NCBI RefSeq assembly: GCF_030605225.1
Contig: NZ_JAUWAV010000030.1
Location: forward strand, 1 to 53,073
Direction: 5' to 3'
DNA: 53,073 nt
Source of the DNA: Geoalkalibacter sp.
GTDB lineage: Bacteria; Desulfobacterota; Desulfuromonadia; Desulfuromonadales; Geoalkalibacteraceae
The first letter of the stretch is position 1; the number at the start of each line of letters is the position of its first letter. Below, in pieces: positions 16,601 through 24,657 of the stretch. Under the pieces are notes generated by a model that saw only the letters and a list, made by a program, of their open reading frames with translations, was not told the DNA's origin and ran no database searches. The translations under genes and the position numbers were made by a program.

Positions 16601-19600
16601 GGCTTCGTTGACGGCAATGTGGTTGACGCCGAGGGATCGGTCGTCGTCGAGGTAAGCGGGATAGCCGTTATCCTGGGCGGCGTTGGGATCGAAGCCGGTG
16701 TTGTTTTCCAGGAAAATATCGCCCGCCGCATCATCGCGGATGACGCCGATGCCTTCAAAACGATCCTGGTTGCTGTTGGCGGCGATCAGCTTGAGGGTTT
16801 CCACTCCCTCGTCGAGGGCGTCCTGCAGCACCGCGACCCGCACCAGCAGGCTGGTGCTTGCCTCGGGAATGGCGACCAGGCCACCGGAGTAGGACTGCCA
16901 TTGCGTGCCGTCGAAATACTCCAGGAAGGGCAACACATCCTGACCGATGACGGCATGTCCCGCACCGCTTCCGGTCTCGGCCAACTCCAGCGAGACTCTT
17001 TGCCCGGTTTCGCCCGCCACCTGGAACCTCAGGTAGGGCGAGGCTTCATTGACGCTGGTGCCGGTGACGGTGAGCGCGCGGCTGTCGGCCGTGATGTGGA
17101 TGGCGACGAAGTCGGTGGCGCTGCGGTTGGTTGCATCGACGGTGTGGATGCGCAGGGTATCCTCGCCGGAGGTGCCGCTGTCGGGGAGATAGACCAGCGT
17201 CGCCAGCATGGCGTTGATCTGCCCTTTGTCGCCGGTCAGCACCAGGGTGGAACTGCCGTTGCCGGCTGCCGGCGGCGCCTGGTCCGAACCCCCGTCGGTC
17301 ACCGTCAGAGTACCGCCGGCAACACTGAGGGTGACCCTGGTGATGTCGTCATTGAGATCATCGACGGAGAGGCCGCCGATGGACAGCGACTCATAATTGG
17401 GGGTGGTCAATTCCCCAGGGAGGAAGTTGACCGGCGGCGCCGCGGGCTGAAAGAGATCGACCCGCAGAATGTAGCTGCCCAGGCTGTCGTCCGTGCCGTC
17501 GTTGACCTTGAAGCCGATCTCGGCGTAATGGTTCCCGGCCGTCGCGCCCGCGCCGGGGGTATAGCGAAGTTTGCCGGCGGCCAGGTCTTGCACGCTGATG
17601 ACCTCGCCCGGCGCGACGGCGACCCAGGCCGTGCCGTTGTGGTGTTCCAGGGTGCCGAGAACTGGCGATGAGGTGATCCGGACACTGTGCAGCGGATCGC
17701 CGTTGGCGTCGCTGTACTCGCCGAAATCCCCCGGCGTGAGGGTGTGGTTGGAGTTCAGGGCGATGGCGATGACGTCATGGGTGCTCCGCGGCGGCGCATT
17801 CACCGGGTTGATGAGGATGCTGACGGTGGCCGAGTCCCGCTCCAGCCCCTGACTGTCCGTCGCTGTGTAGGTGATGACCGGCACCGACCCGCGATAGTCC
17901 GGCGCAGGGGTAAAGCTGAGTCTTCCGTCGCTGGTCAGGGTCAGCTCACCGACCCCCGGGATGGTCAGGGGCGAGCCCACCGTGCCGCTCGTGTTGCCCC
18001 AGCGAAAGCCTGTGAGCGTCACAGCATCGGTGTCGTTGGCAAACAGATCAAGATTTTGCACGGAGGAATTTTCATCGACGGAAACCTGGTCATCAACAAC
18101 CTGCAAACTTGTCGCGGCACTGGTGCCGTCGATGCTGAAGGTCAGGGTGGTCGCCGCGCTGAGGCTTGTGCCGTCCGTTGCCCGGTACGTGAAGGTTTCC
18201 GTTGCGGTTTGCCCGGCATTGAGGGAGTTGTCGGTCAGGGTGTAGGTGTAGGAGCCATCGCTCTTCAAGCTCAGGTACCCGTGCGCGCCCTGCAGCAGCA
18301 TTTCTCCCTGGGAGGGAGACAGGGTGCCGCCCATTTGGGCATGGGGATCGCTAAAGGTCAGGGCGCGATTGGAGATTTGCACCAGTACCGGATTGTTATT
18401 GGCATCAACCAGGGTGATGACGTTGTTGGTGATGGCGCCAACCCGCGTGCCGGACGGTATGCCGACCCCTCCATCCGAAACCAGGTAGCCGACCTGGATG
18501 GGTGTGGCCGGCTGGGTGGTCAGGGTGATTTGAGCGCTTTGCGCAAGGGTGAGATTGCTGACCGCGACCGTGAAGACGGATGTGATGGTTTTTTGCCCGG
18601 AAAGATCAACGGCGCCGAACTGCGTTCCCGCGGGGAAGCTGTAAAAGGCCGCCGGATCATTAAAGCCCAGGCGTGCGTTGTTGCCGGTTCCGGAAATTCT
18701 CCAGACCAGAAGATTGGTGACGCCGTCGCTCGCTTTCAATGGTGTTCCGGGGCTGGCGGCCAATACGACGTTAAATGCTTCATTGAGGGTCGAAAAGCCG
18801 CCGTTGTTGTTGTGCAGCTGCGCACCGCTGACCAGGGTTGCCGTGAATACGGTCGCGGCGGAGTTGATGGGAGAAATGGCGTAGGCGATCGTCGGCGGAT
18901 CGCCGTCGATGACGATGACATCGGAGTCGCCGATGACGACCTCCAAGTTTTGGCTATCCACGTCCGAGTCGTTTGTCAGCACATTCCCCGTCACCCGCCC
19001 GTAATGCCCATCCGCATGCCGCGCCGCCAGTTCCTTCAACGCCGCCGCATCCGGCCTTGCCAGGGGCGCGTCATTGGTCCCCTCAATGCTCACGAAGAGC
19101 CTGGCGGAAGCGGTGGCGCCCTGGGCGTTGGCGATGGTGTAGGTGAAGCTCTCCCGCAGGGTGTCGCCGGCGTTGAGCGCATCGACGGCCGGGTGGTGGT
19201 TGTCGGGTGCGTAGGTGTAGCCGCCGTCGGCCGCGACGGTCAGGGCGCCGTATTGCCCCTGAATCACCGTGGCGCCGGTGGAGGCCACGGGGGTGCCGCC
19301 GATGGTCGTCAAGGCGAGGTTGGAGCCGCCCGGCAGAAGGGTGCCCGCGGCAGTGCTGCCGTTTTCATTGTCCCCCGCTTCCCTGGCGGGGACCGCCGTG
19401 ATGTCTGGTGCGTTCGGCTGCCCCTCGTTGACGGTGATCTCCAGCGTATAGGTTGCGAGGCTGGAGAGCCGGCCGTCGGACACGGCAAAGCCGATGGCGA
19501 CATCGGTGGTACCGCTCGGGGTATAGCGCAGACGTCCGGCGTTGATGTGGGCGGCGCTGATTTCGTCGTTTGCCTGAACCGCCACCCAATTGCCTTCGTT

Positions 19601-21256
19601 GTTTCGGTATTCCAGGGTGCCGACCGTCGGCAGGGCGGTGATCCGGATGGCGGCCAGGGGGTCGTGGTTCGGGTCGCTGTAGTCGCCGAAATCACTCAGG
19701 CTCAGCAAGGTCGCCGCGCCGGATTCGATGGTGAGACTGTCGTGGGTGGATGTCGGGGGCGCGTTGACCGCGTTGACCAGAATCGACAGCGTGGCCGTGG
19801 CGCTCAGCTCGCCGTCGCTCAGGGTATAGGTGAGGGTGGGAACCTGGCCGGTAAAGCCGGAAAGCGGGACGAAGATGAGGGTGCCGTCGGCGGCGATGCC
19901 GAGGGTGCCGATACCGTCGATGGTCGCGCTCTGGCCCGCCGCGTGGGTTTGCCCGGCCACCACGAATTGGGTCACCCTGAGGGGATCGTTGTTCGGATCG
20001 GTGTCGTTGTTCAGCACATTGCCGATGATGGTGAGACCCTGGTCGCCGCTGAAAAAGTCATGGTTCGGCAGGGGCGCCCCATTGGGGAGGATCTGGGCGT
20101 TGAGGGCGGCGTCTACCTTGTCGGACGATGAGCCGACGCTCCTGAACGCGCCCTCGGTGAATTTCAGGCTGTCGAAGTAGGCCTGATCGAGCACCAGTAG
20201 AAAGCCGCGGTTGTCGGCGACATTGCGGTCGCCGTCGGTGTTGCCGTCGGCCTGCGCCGCGGCGAGATCGACGAAATCCCTGTCCGTCCAGAAATAAAAC
20301 CCGCGCACGATGCCGTTAGCCTTGATCGGCCGGCTGATCCAGCCGTAATGGGTTTCGCCGTTGACGACAATCCCGACGGCGGACACATCGTTGCCGCTGA
20401 AGTAGCGACTGTCGACCGTATCGACAATGCGCACCGCGCCAAGGGGGAGATTGGAATCAAATTCGTGGCGATTGGTTTCCTTGTCCGCCTCGTTGGTGAC
20501 CTCGTAGGCGTTGATGAAATTGAAGTTGGCGGTCTCCACCGCGAATTCCTGACCATCCACGACCAGGGTGGCGTGGTCGTTCTGGATGGCGATGCGGGCC
20601 TTGTCGATGAAATTGAGCGGCAGATCGAGCACCGCCGCGGCAAAGGCTTCGCCTTCATCGCCCAGGGTGTCTTCGCCCGGATTGAGAAAGTGATCGAAGC
20701 TGTGACCGTATTCCTCGATCAGAACCCTGGTCAGCAGGCTGGGGTCGGTTTGTTCCCGCCACCAGTCGCCATTGATGAAAATGGTCGGTTGACCGCCTGG
20801 CCCCTGAGCGGCAAAGGCGGCGGTGACGCCAGGAATCTGGTCGTTGCCGACAAAGCGCGCGGCAACCGCGTACTCGTTGCCGAGGATCTGCCGGTACAGG
20901 GTTTCGGCCCGTGCCAGCCACTGCGCCGAGGGTTCGGCTTGATTGCCATGAAAAATGGCGAGAAGCTTTTCCAGCCCCTCGCCATGACTCAAGTAACCCG
21001 TGATCAGGTCTCTGGCCTGCTCCTCCACCGCGAAAAAATCGGCTTCGGTGTTGATTCCCGCCAGGGCCTCAAAGAAGGAAGCATCAATTTCCACCGACTC
21101 CGGCGCGGTCGTCGGCTCGTTCTGGACAATCGTTTCCGCCGCGGTCACAAGGGCGGCGGCGTCGAACATCATGCGCGGTTCAAGGGCCAATAGTGTGCCG
21201 CGCTGCATGCGCGGGGCGTTGCCTGTGCTGGTGGAGCGTTTGGACTGGACGCTCAT
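13616..21256 (-). CDS. Giant LEPR-XLL cadherin/Calx-beta repeat surface protein
   Basis: The 2546-aa protein begins with the LEPR-XLL motif (LEPRMMFDAAA, residues 25-35), seen at the N-terminus of large exported repeat proteins. Residues about 155-210 hold EEYGHSFDHFLN and DTLGDEGE, a metallopeptidase-like segment. Then come many cadherin-like/VCBS repeats, Calx-beta-like repeats (about 1400-1800), a clear cadherin domain (DENSPTGTLVQTV...), Ig-like repeats, a proline-rich spacer of PxPEPPx units, and a final Ig/cadherin-like domain. I see no RTX glycine-aspartate nonapeptides. AGGAGG sits 5 bases before the ATG at 21256. A c-di-GMP riboswitch precedes it and dedicated export genes follow. 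It is probably an adhesin or matrix protein. Confidence 0.9.
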   Translation of the reverse strand: MSVQSKRSTSTGNAPRMQRGTLLALEPRMMFDAAALVTAAETIVQNEPTTAPESVEIDASFFEALAGINTEADFFAVEEQARDLITGYLSHGEGLEKLLAIFHGNQAEPSAQWLARAETLYRQILGNEYAVAARFVGNDQIPGVTAAFAAQGPGGQPTIFINGDWWREQTDPSLLTRVLIEEYGHSFDHFLNPGEDTLGDEGEAFAAAVLDLPLNFIDKARIAIQNDHATLVVDGQEFAVETANFNFINAYEVTNEADKETNRHEFDSNLPLGAVRIVDTVDSRYFSGNDVSAVGIVVNGETHYGWISRPIKANGIVRGFYFWTDRDFVDLAAAQADGNTDGDRNVADNRGFLLVLDQAYFDSLKFTEGAFRSVGSSSDKVDAALNAQILPNGAPLPNHDFFSGDQGLTIIGNVLNNDTDPNNDPLRVTQFVVAGQTHAAGQSATIDGIGTLGIAADGTLIFVPLSGFTGQVPTLTYTLSDGELSATATLSILVNAVNAPPTSTHDSLTIESGAATLLSLSDFGDYSDPNHDPLAAIRITALPTVGTLEYRNNEGNWVAVQANDEISAAHINAGRLRYTPSGTTDVAIGFAVSDGRLSSLATYTLEITVNEGQPNAPDITAVPAREAGDNENGSTAAGTLLPGGSNLALTTIGGTPVASTGATVIQGQYGALTVAADGGYTYAPDNHHPAVDALNAGDTLRESFTYTIANAQGATASARLFVSIEGTNDAPLARPDAAALKELAARHADGHYGRVTGNVLTNDSDVDSQNLEVVIGDSDVIVIDGDPPTIAYAISPINSAATVFTATLVSGAQLHNNNGGFSTLNEAFNVVLAASPGTPLKASDGVTNLLVWRISGTGNNARLGFNDPAAFYSFPAGTQFGAVDLSGQKTITSVFTVAVSNLTLAQSAQITLTTQPATPIQVGYLVSDGGVGIPSGTRVGAITNNVITLVDANNNPVLVQISNRALTFSDPHAQMGGTLSPSQGEMLLQGAHGYLSLKSDGSYTYTLTDNSLNAGQTATETFTYRATDGTSLSAATTLTFSIDGTSAATSLQVVDDQVSVDENSSVQNLDLFANDTDAVTLTGFRWGNTSGTVGSPLTIPGVGELTLTSDGRLSFTPAPDYRGSVPVITYTATDSQGLERDSATVSILINPVNAPPRSTHDVIAIALNSNHTLTPGDFGEYSDANGDPLHSVRITSSPVLGTLEHHNGTAWVAVAPGEVISVQDLAAGKLRYTPGAGATAGNHYAEIGFKVNDGTDDSLGSYILRVDLFQPAAPPVNFLPGELTTPNYESLSIGGLSVDDLNDDITRVTLSVAGGTLTVTDGGSDQAPPAAGNGSSTLVLTGDKGQINAMLATLVYLPDSGTSGEDTLRIHTVDATNRSATDFVAIHITADSRALTVTGTSVNEASPYLRFQVAGETGQRVSLELAETGSGAGHAVIGQDVLPFLEYFDGTQWQSYSGGLVAIPEASTSLLVRVAVLQDALDEGVETLKLIAANSNQDRFEGIGVIRDDAAGDIFLENNTGFDPNAAQDNGYPAYLDDDRSLGVNHIAVNEASPYAVFTVQGHGGQVIRLHPQEGTATLGADFGPGLQVYANNAWTDYTPGTDLTIAAGGTLLVRTTIVNDAVFEGQEGFSLGVTRPGSGETIHGIAGIFDDGTGDIHLSDNGSGDPNQPGDDGYPALDDDRALSFAGADVSVNEGSDFVIFTLRGDSGQSVTLELVNHGGAEAGQAEIPSIWDGKNVIKVYVGVDNHGEPIWEAYDPDKALPAFNEEGNLYIAVDIRAEQDAVYEGPETFQLKATLAHQEFDEDANPTNIESTHPAHTVIATARILDNGGGVIFTGAIGNDGPVGSSDELDDDRTIDADAPTIPADQSFGYAENQQADAVVASVAATDNEGVTEFRFSANGGATSADGCFSIDSEGRIRITAAGVAAGVAQNDYETGANSFIYGVQARDAAGNWSTSVDITLNVLNLNDNAPVLPNYTVTIDENSPTGTLVQTVAGSDADGDMLTYGIIAGNESGAFAIDPSSGAIRVADSSRLDYETTPQFVLSIQTGDGVHNASGTVTIHLRDTTPPSIPVITHADDDAEPILGNVPNGGTTNDRTPTLGGTAEPHSTVSIYRGTTLLGTTVTNAEGRWVFTTSPLAEGHHSFTVTATDAAGNVSASSASYTLTVDTSTPLGPVTVNHLTTLDPLPTLTGTAVLSSGETLTVTINGATYAVAVESGGTWSLNLAAATPIAGVLAPLGIGPFEVVAIITDAAGNSLGDASSNELTILSPPTPEPPTPTPEPPAPGPEPPAPAPEPPTPAPPPPPQAITAPVAPPSSMVPPPPPQPPVLSSAPAPSAPQSIAYEPQVFASRPAPVVLAEGNTGDNSLMLAMPPRDRYVPAGVNATFILPAGTFVHTDAEAGVSLEATLQDGSPLPGWLVFDPVSGTFTVKAPEKIGRILIRVIARDTKGAEAVASFVLTIGEELEPTTNGETNPEEQPDPGTQDAPQTPQAEPRPAPPAGALIGKPSIAQQLASAAAGLRFGEAAQLLESLLELEQGAPLEETAG
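14364..14447 (-). repeat. 21-bp tandem repeat, four units, in the proline-rich spacer
   Basis: Four consecutive 21-base units begin at 14364, 14385, 14406 and 14427, each opening GGTGGTTCCGG on the plus strand. On the coding strand they give seven-residue proline-glutamate units of the PxPEPPx type. They form a stalk between the Ig-like repeats and the C-terminal domain of the giant protein. Unit number could vary between strains by slippage. Confidence 0.85.
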
Positions 21257-21648
21257 GAAGTCCTCCTTGCCCGGCAATCTGAGAAGCCGAAGATGTCGCT
21301 GTTTGGAGCGGGTGCCAAGACCCAACTCCCCATCTCTTCGGCGGCCCGGCGACCCGTGTTTGCGAAAACCGAGGGCCCGTGGCTTTGCGTCGCCGGATTT
21401 CTCCGGGTTTGCCTTTATCGGAAAATACTCTGAGGATGGAGGGGGTTGGTCAAAATCCGACCAAATAAGTCCGCATTGAACTTGGGCTGAATTTAATTTG
21501 TAGATACCAAAAAGGCAAAATCATTACAAATAACTAATTTTAACGAAATGTAACCATATGTAACGAGGGTCGGTGAAGAATGGTAAGCGATTGAAAACAG
21601 ATGAAAAAGTTCAAGAGAGAGGAAATTGAAGGAGGGATCGGTAGTTCA
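21257..21648 (-). other. 392-bp leader and promoter region of the giant surface protein gene
   Basis: The half nearest the gene is GC-rich and holds the c-di-GMP riboswitch and the ribosome binding site. The half nearest the response regulator (21480-21640) is AT-rich, with several TAAC/GTTA and TGTAAC strings (ATGTAACCATATGTAAC near 21548), suitable for a promoter and regulator binding. No gene is seen. The response regulator gene ends at 21649 on the same strand, so readthrough from it is also possible. Confidence 0.6.
21332..21425 (-). ncRNA. Cyclic di-GMP-I (GEMM) riboswitch
   Basis: On the minus strand the two invariant strings of the GEMM-I aptamer are present in order and spacing. GGCAAACC at 21413-21406 is followed by a CCGGA-GAAA-TCCGG hairpin whose GAAA tetraloop matches P2, and then GACGCAAAGCC at 21391-21381. 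A second helix follows, ending in CGCCGGGCCGCCGA, resembling the usual 3-prime part. It lies about 75 bases before the giant gene's ATG. Downstream, CATCTTCGG can pair with CCGAAGAGATG at the aptamer's 3-prime end, a possible expression platform. No T-rich terminator is evident, so control may be translational. Confidence 0.85.
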
Positions 21649-22362
21649 TTATTCTTTCAATTTATTAATGATGTGAAGAGGCTCGCTGAAACAATAACCG
21701 CTGCCATGAACGGTCTTTAACGGGTTGCCCAGGGGCGCGATTTTTTTGCGCAGCCGCCGCACGGAGGCATCCAGGGCACGGCTGGAATAGTGGAGCGAAA
21801 TATTGGGGTAGAGGTGGCGTTCCAGCATGGTGCGATCGCAGCGCTGGTCAGGACCGGCGGCCAGGGCAAGCAACAGTTTCAATTCCAGATCGGTCAGCAC
21901 GGCCTTTTCGCCCCTGGGGTTGCTGAGCTGCCAGTTGTGACAATCGAGCGACCAATGTTCCGTTGGTTTTCCCGGCTCGACACGGCGGCTCTGCCGGCGG
22001 CCGGCAAGGCCGGTGATGGCCGTGACAAGCACGCGGCTGGAAACCGGCTTGGTAAAGTAAAGATCGGCTCCCGCCTCAAATCCGGCCACCAGGTCGTCCT
22101 CGCCGTCGCGTGCCGTGAGAATGATCACCCCGATGCCGGTATTGTTGCGAAGGTAGCCGGCCAGCACCAGACCGGATTGATCCGGAAGGCCGATATCGAT
22201 GACCGCGACATCGATCTTTTCGCGATCCAGCACCCGGTAAAACTCCAGTCCATTGCTCGCCGCGCTGACCTTGAACCCGGAAAGACGAAGATAGGCGACG
22301 ATGCTCTCGCGCAGGTCCCGATCATCTTCCACCAGCAATACATGCGCGGTTGAGTTTTCCAT
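21649..22362 (-). CDS. OmpR-family response regulator
   Basis: This 237-aa protein has a receiver domain with phosphoacceptor D56 (VAVIDIGLPD), acidic pair E12/D13-D14, T83 and K105, followed by a winged-helix DNA-binding domain (about 135-228, ending VRRLRKKIAPLGNPLKTVHGSGYCF). The gene starts 7 bases after the kinase stop, so they form one operon. It lies directly upstream, on the same strand, of the giant surface protein gene and its riboswitch, which makes that gene the obvious candidate target. This is inferred from position only. Confidence 0.93.
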   Translation of the reverse strand: MENSTAHVLLVEDDRDLRESIVAYLRLSGFKVSAASNGLEFYRVLDREKIDVAVIDIGLPDQSGLVLAGYLRNNTGIGVIILTARDGEDDLVAGFEAGADLYFTKPVSSRVLVTAITGLAGRRQSRRVEPGKPTEHWSLDCHNWQLSNPRGEKAVLTDLELKLLLALAAGPDQRCDRTMLERHLYPNISLHYSSRALDASVRRLRKKIAPLGNPLKTVHGSGYCFSEPLHIINKLKE

Positions 22363-22368
22363 GACAAT

Positions 22369-24126
22369 TTAGTCCTGTTCCGAAGAAAGGGGGAGGAGGA
22401 CGCGGGCTTGCACCCGATTTGCGCCGAGGGCGGCCAAGGTCAGGGTGCCGCCGTATCGATTGATGATAGCACGAGCCAGATACAAGCCAAGGCCGCTGCC
22501 CGCGGTTCCACTGCTGTTGGCGCCGCGCTTGAACTTGATGAACAACTCTTCCGTGTCGGCCGGCAAGGGTAATTCGCTGATATTCTCAACCACCAGTTCC
22601 AAATCCGCGGCTTGCCGTTTGCAACTCAGCTCTATCGGACTCGACGAAGGAGAATATTTCACGGCATTCTCCAGCAGATTCATCACGGCGGTGCGCAGGA
22701 GTGCCGGATCGCCGTAAACCTCACCGCGGAATCCGTCAAGACCAAAAACCTGGAAACGCTCCCCCCAGAAATCCCGGCCCGCCCGGATCAGTTCCTCCAG
22801 AAATTGTCTGAAATCCAAACGGCCCGGCTGTCCGGTTTGCGCATCCAGGCCCTGGCCCGCACCGGCACGCGCCAACTCGAAGAGATCAACCAGACGGTCA
22901 AGGGCGCGTTGCATCTTGCCGCAGGGGTCTTTCACGGCCTCATGGGCGGATCCGCTCAGGGTGATGAGGTCCAGATTGGCCTGCAGGATGGCGAGGGGCG
23001 TGCGGTACTCATGGGCGATCATCTCCAGAAATCTGTCCTGCTCCTGGCGAACCTGCTGCTCCTTGCGCAGCGCTTCGGCCAGTCGCTGTTCGCTTTGCCG
23101 TAATTCCTCCTGCACCCGACACAATTCGCTCACATCGCGCAGCACCAGAAGCCGGCCCAGTTCAAACCCCTCGCGCAAGAGAGGACTGGAAGACACCAGC
23201 CAGAAGCGATTGGTTTTCGCGTCTTCAATCAACTGCTGGTCATTGGCCGCGGCAATGCGGGACAGCAAGGGATCGACCGACATGATCGAGGCGAAAGCCA
23301 TGCCCTGGGCGTTGGGGGGTAAAGGCAGGACCCGGCCGGCGATGGGATTGGCATCCGCGAGATGTCCACGGTTGTCCAGCACCAGGACGGGGTCCTTCAT
23401 CTGCGCAATGAAAGTGGCCTTGGCCGTCGGTACCAGATCGAGAAAGTAAAACCGAAACACCGCCAGCCAGTAGCAGATGCCGGAAAAAAAGAGAAAAGAG
23501 GTCGTCAATTGCAGCCCGGGAATCGGGCTCAATTGTAGGATGTCCACCAGCAGGGGCGGCAAGGTGGCCGCCAGGATGAGCAGCAAGGCCACCCGCCGCT
23601 GTTCCGCCATGCGCAGGGCGCGGATCAGGCAAAACAGCGCCGCGCCGAGAAACAGCAGATACACATAAAGAATGTGAACATGTTTGAAGTAGGGGCCCAT
23701 TTCAAAGGCTTGCAGAAGGAGCCCGTCGCGCTGCACCAGATGGATTCCCTGGCGCATCAGACCGTGCTGTTCATTGGTCAGCACCAAAATCGCGGAGAGC
23801 AGGGGCGCCACCCCCAGCGCCGCGAGAAATCCGGGGTGAAACGGCTTGTCCCGACCGGCGACCCGCAAAATCATGGGCCACATGGAAAACATGATCAGGC
23901 AGACAAACAGAGTGGCGAGTTCAAAAAAGCGGATCTTCCACCAGAGGCTGACGGCCGTCGTATTCAGGGCATAGGACAGAGACCAGCCGGACAGACCGGT
24001 CGTCAGCAAAGCCAGCCAGATCGCGGCGGGCAAGCGACGACGGCTGAAGGCGTGAACGGCCAGAACGCCGTTGACCAGCGCCGACAGGAGCGGCAGGATG
24101 ACCCATGGGGTGAAGTAGAAAGGCAT
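22369..24126 (-). CDS. Membrane histidine kinase with 7TM-type sensor and PAS domain
   Basis: This 585-aa kinase has seven hydrophobic helices in residues 5-228, resembling the 7TM histidine kinase sensor module. A PAS-like domain follows at about 240-335 (DPVLVLDNRGHLADANPIA), then a short coil and a HisKA domain with phosphoacceptor H372 in AHEYRTPL. The ATPase domain has the N box (LLENAVKYSPSS) and G2 box (GSGLGLYLARAI). HEYRTP in place of the common HELRTP is a mild variation. It is cotranscribed with the response regulator gene. The ligand is unknown. Confidence 0.92.
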   Translation of the reverse strand: MPFYFTPWVILPLLSALVNGVLAVHAFSRRRLPAAIWLALLTTGLSGWSLSYALNTTAVSLWWKIRFFELATLFVCLIMFSMWPMILRVAGRDKPFHPGFLAALGVAPLLSAILVLTNEQHGLMRQGIHLVQRDGLLLQAFEMGPYFKHVHILYVYLLFLGAALFCLIRALRMAEQRRVALLLILAATLPPLLVDILQLSPIPGLQLTTSFLFFSGICYWLAVFRFYFLDLVPTAKATFIAQMKDPVLVLDNRGHLADANPIAGRVLPLPPNAQGMAFASIMSVDPLLSRIAAANDQQLIEDAKTNRFWLVSSSPLLREGFELGRLLVLRDVSELCRVQEELRQSEQRLAEALRKEQQVRQEQDRFLEMIAHEYRTPLAILQANLDLITLSGSAHEAVKDPCGKMQRALDRLVDLFELARAGAGQGLDAQTGQPGRLDFRQFLEELIRAGRDFWGERFQVFGLDGFRGEVYGDPALLRTAVMNLLENAVKYSPSSSPIELSCKRQAADLELVVENISELPLPADTEELFIKFKRGANSSGTAGSGLGLYLARAIINRYGGTLTLAALGANRVQARVLLPLSSEQD

Positions 24127-24657
24127 GGATTGGTATCCGATTCAGGGGGTTGTCAGCTAAAACACCCAAACAGATCTACGTCGCCTCGAAACCATGGGGG
24201 ACCGGCGTAACCGGAAGGTCGCATGGTCTTCTTGGGTCTGTCGGAATTTTTTACAACCTAAGCCGGGCTCTGTAAACTTTTCCGTCGGGCTTGCTCCGCG
24301 GGGGAGACAAGGCGTTCGGCCGAATTACGTGGGGTGCTTCGGCGCCTGACGTTGAAGGTCCGGCGCTTTTTTTTGTTCAACTTTCGTAATTGTGCAAAAT
24401 AACATGATTTTATCAAAAAACCTCATCGTTTTTTCGTTATCGATTTTTCACGTCTTTTTATCGGTCCTCGTTCCCTCTTGAGTTGTCTTTCCCCGCGGTA
24501 AATGCCTTGTCGGATTGGTTTCCACGGCCGTGCAAGGATTTAAAAAAACATAGTGAAAACAGCGTATTTGTTGTTGGATTGAAATATGCAAAAGGTCGGT
24601 TGAGGGGATTGACCAGGCCGCACCAAACCACCAACAGCACGTTGAAAGGAGAAGAGC
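24127..24657. other. 531-bp intergenic region with two RNA-like hairpins
   Basis: No gene is supportable here. It separates the leftward kinase gene from the rightward secreted-protein genes and must contain both promoters. A strong hairpin lies at about 24191-24226 (CCATG...GACCGG, loop, CCGG..GGTC.CATGG). A terminator-like hairpin with eight Ts lies at 24342-24374. The distal part (24375-24560) is AT-rich and likely holds the promoter for the gene at 24658. I looked for GEMM or cobalamin conserved strings and found none. Confidence 0.5.
24342..24374 (+). terminator. Orphan intrinsic terminator-like hairpin
   Basis: The stem GCGCC-GAC pairs with GTC-GGCGC around a seven-base loop, with one mismatch, and is followed by eight Ts at 24367-24374. 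No plus-strand gene lies upstream, so it may end a small RNA or a leader transcript started near 24130-24200. Confidence 0.5.

Noticed and set aside
15068-20131. Very long plus-strand open frames (about 870 and 810 codons) opposite the giant surface protein gene
   Set aside because: They mirror the coding gene in a fixed antisense frame, lack ribosome sites and domain motifs, and are explained by GC-rich codon use. The minus-strand frame has clear domains and a strong start.
13616-21256. Classic RTX type I secretion substrate
   Set aside because: No GGxGxDxxx nonapeptides were found, and the C-terminus lacks a typical type I signal. The LEPR-XLL N-terminus points to another sorting route.
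24127-24657. Second c-di-GMP or other known riboswitch before the secreted-protein cluster
   Set aside because: Hairpins are present, but none of the invariant strings (GGCAAACC, GACGCAAAGC, B12 box) is found.
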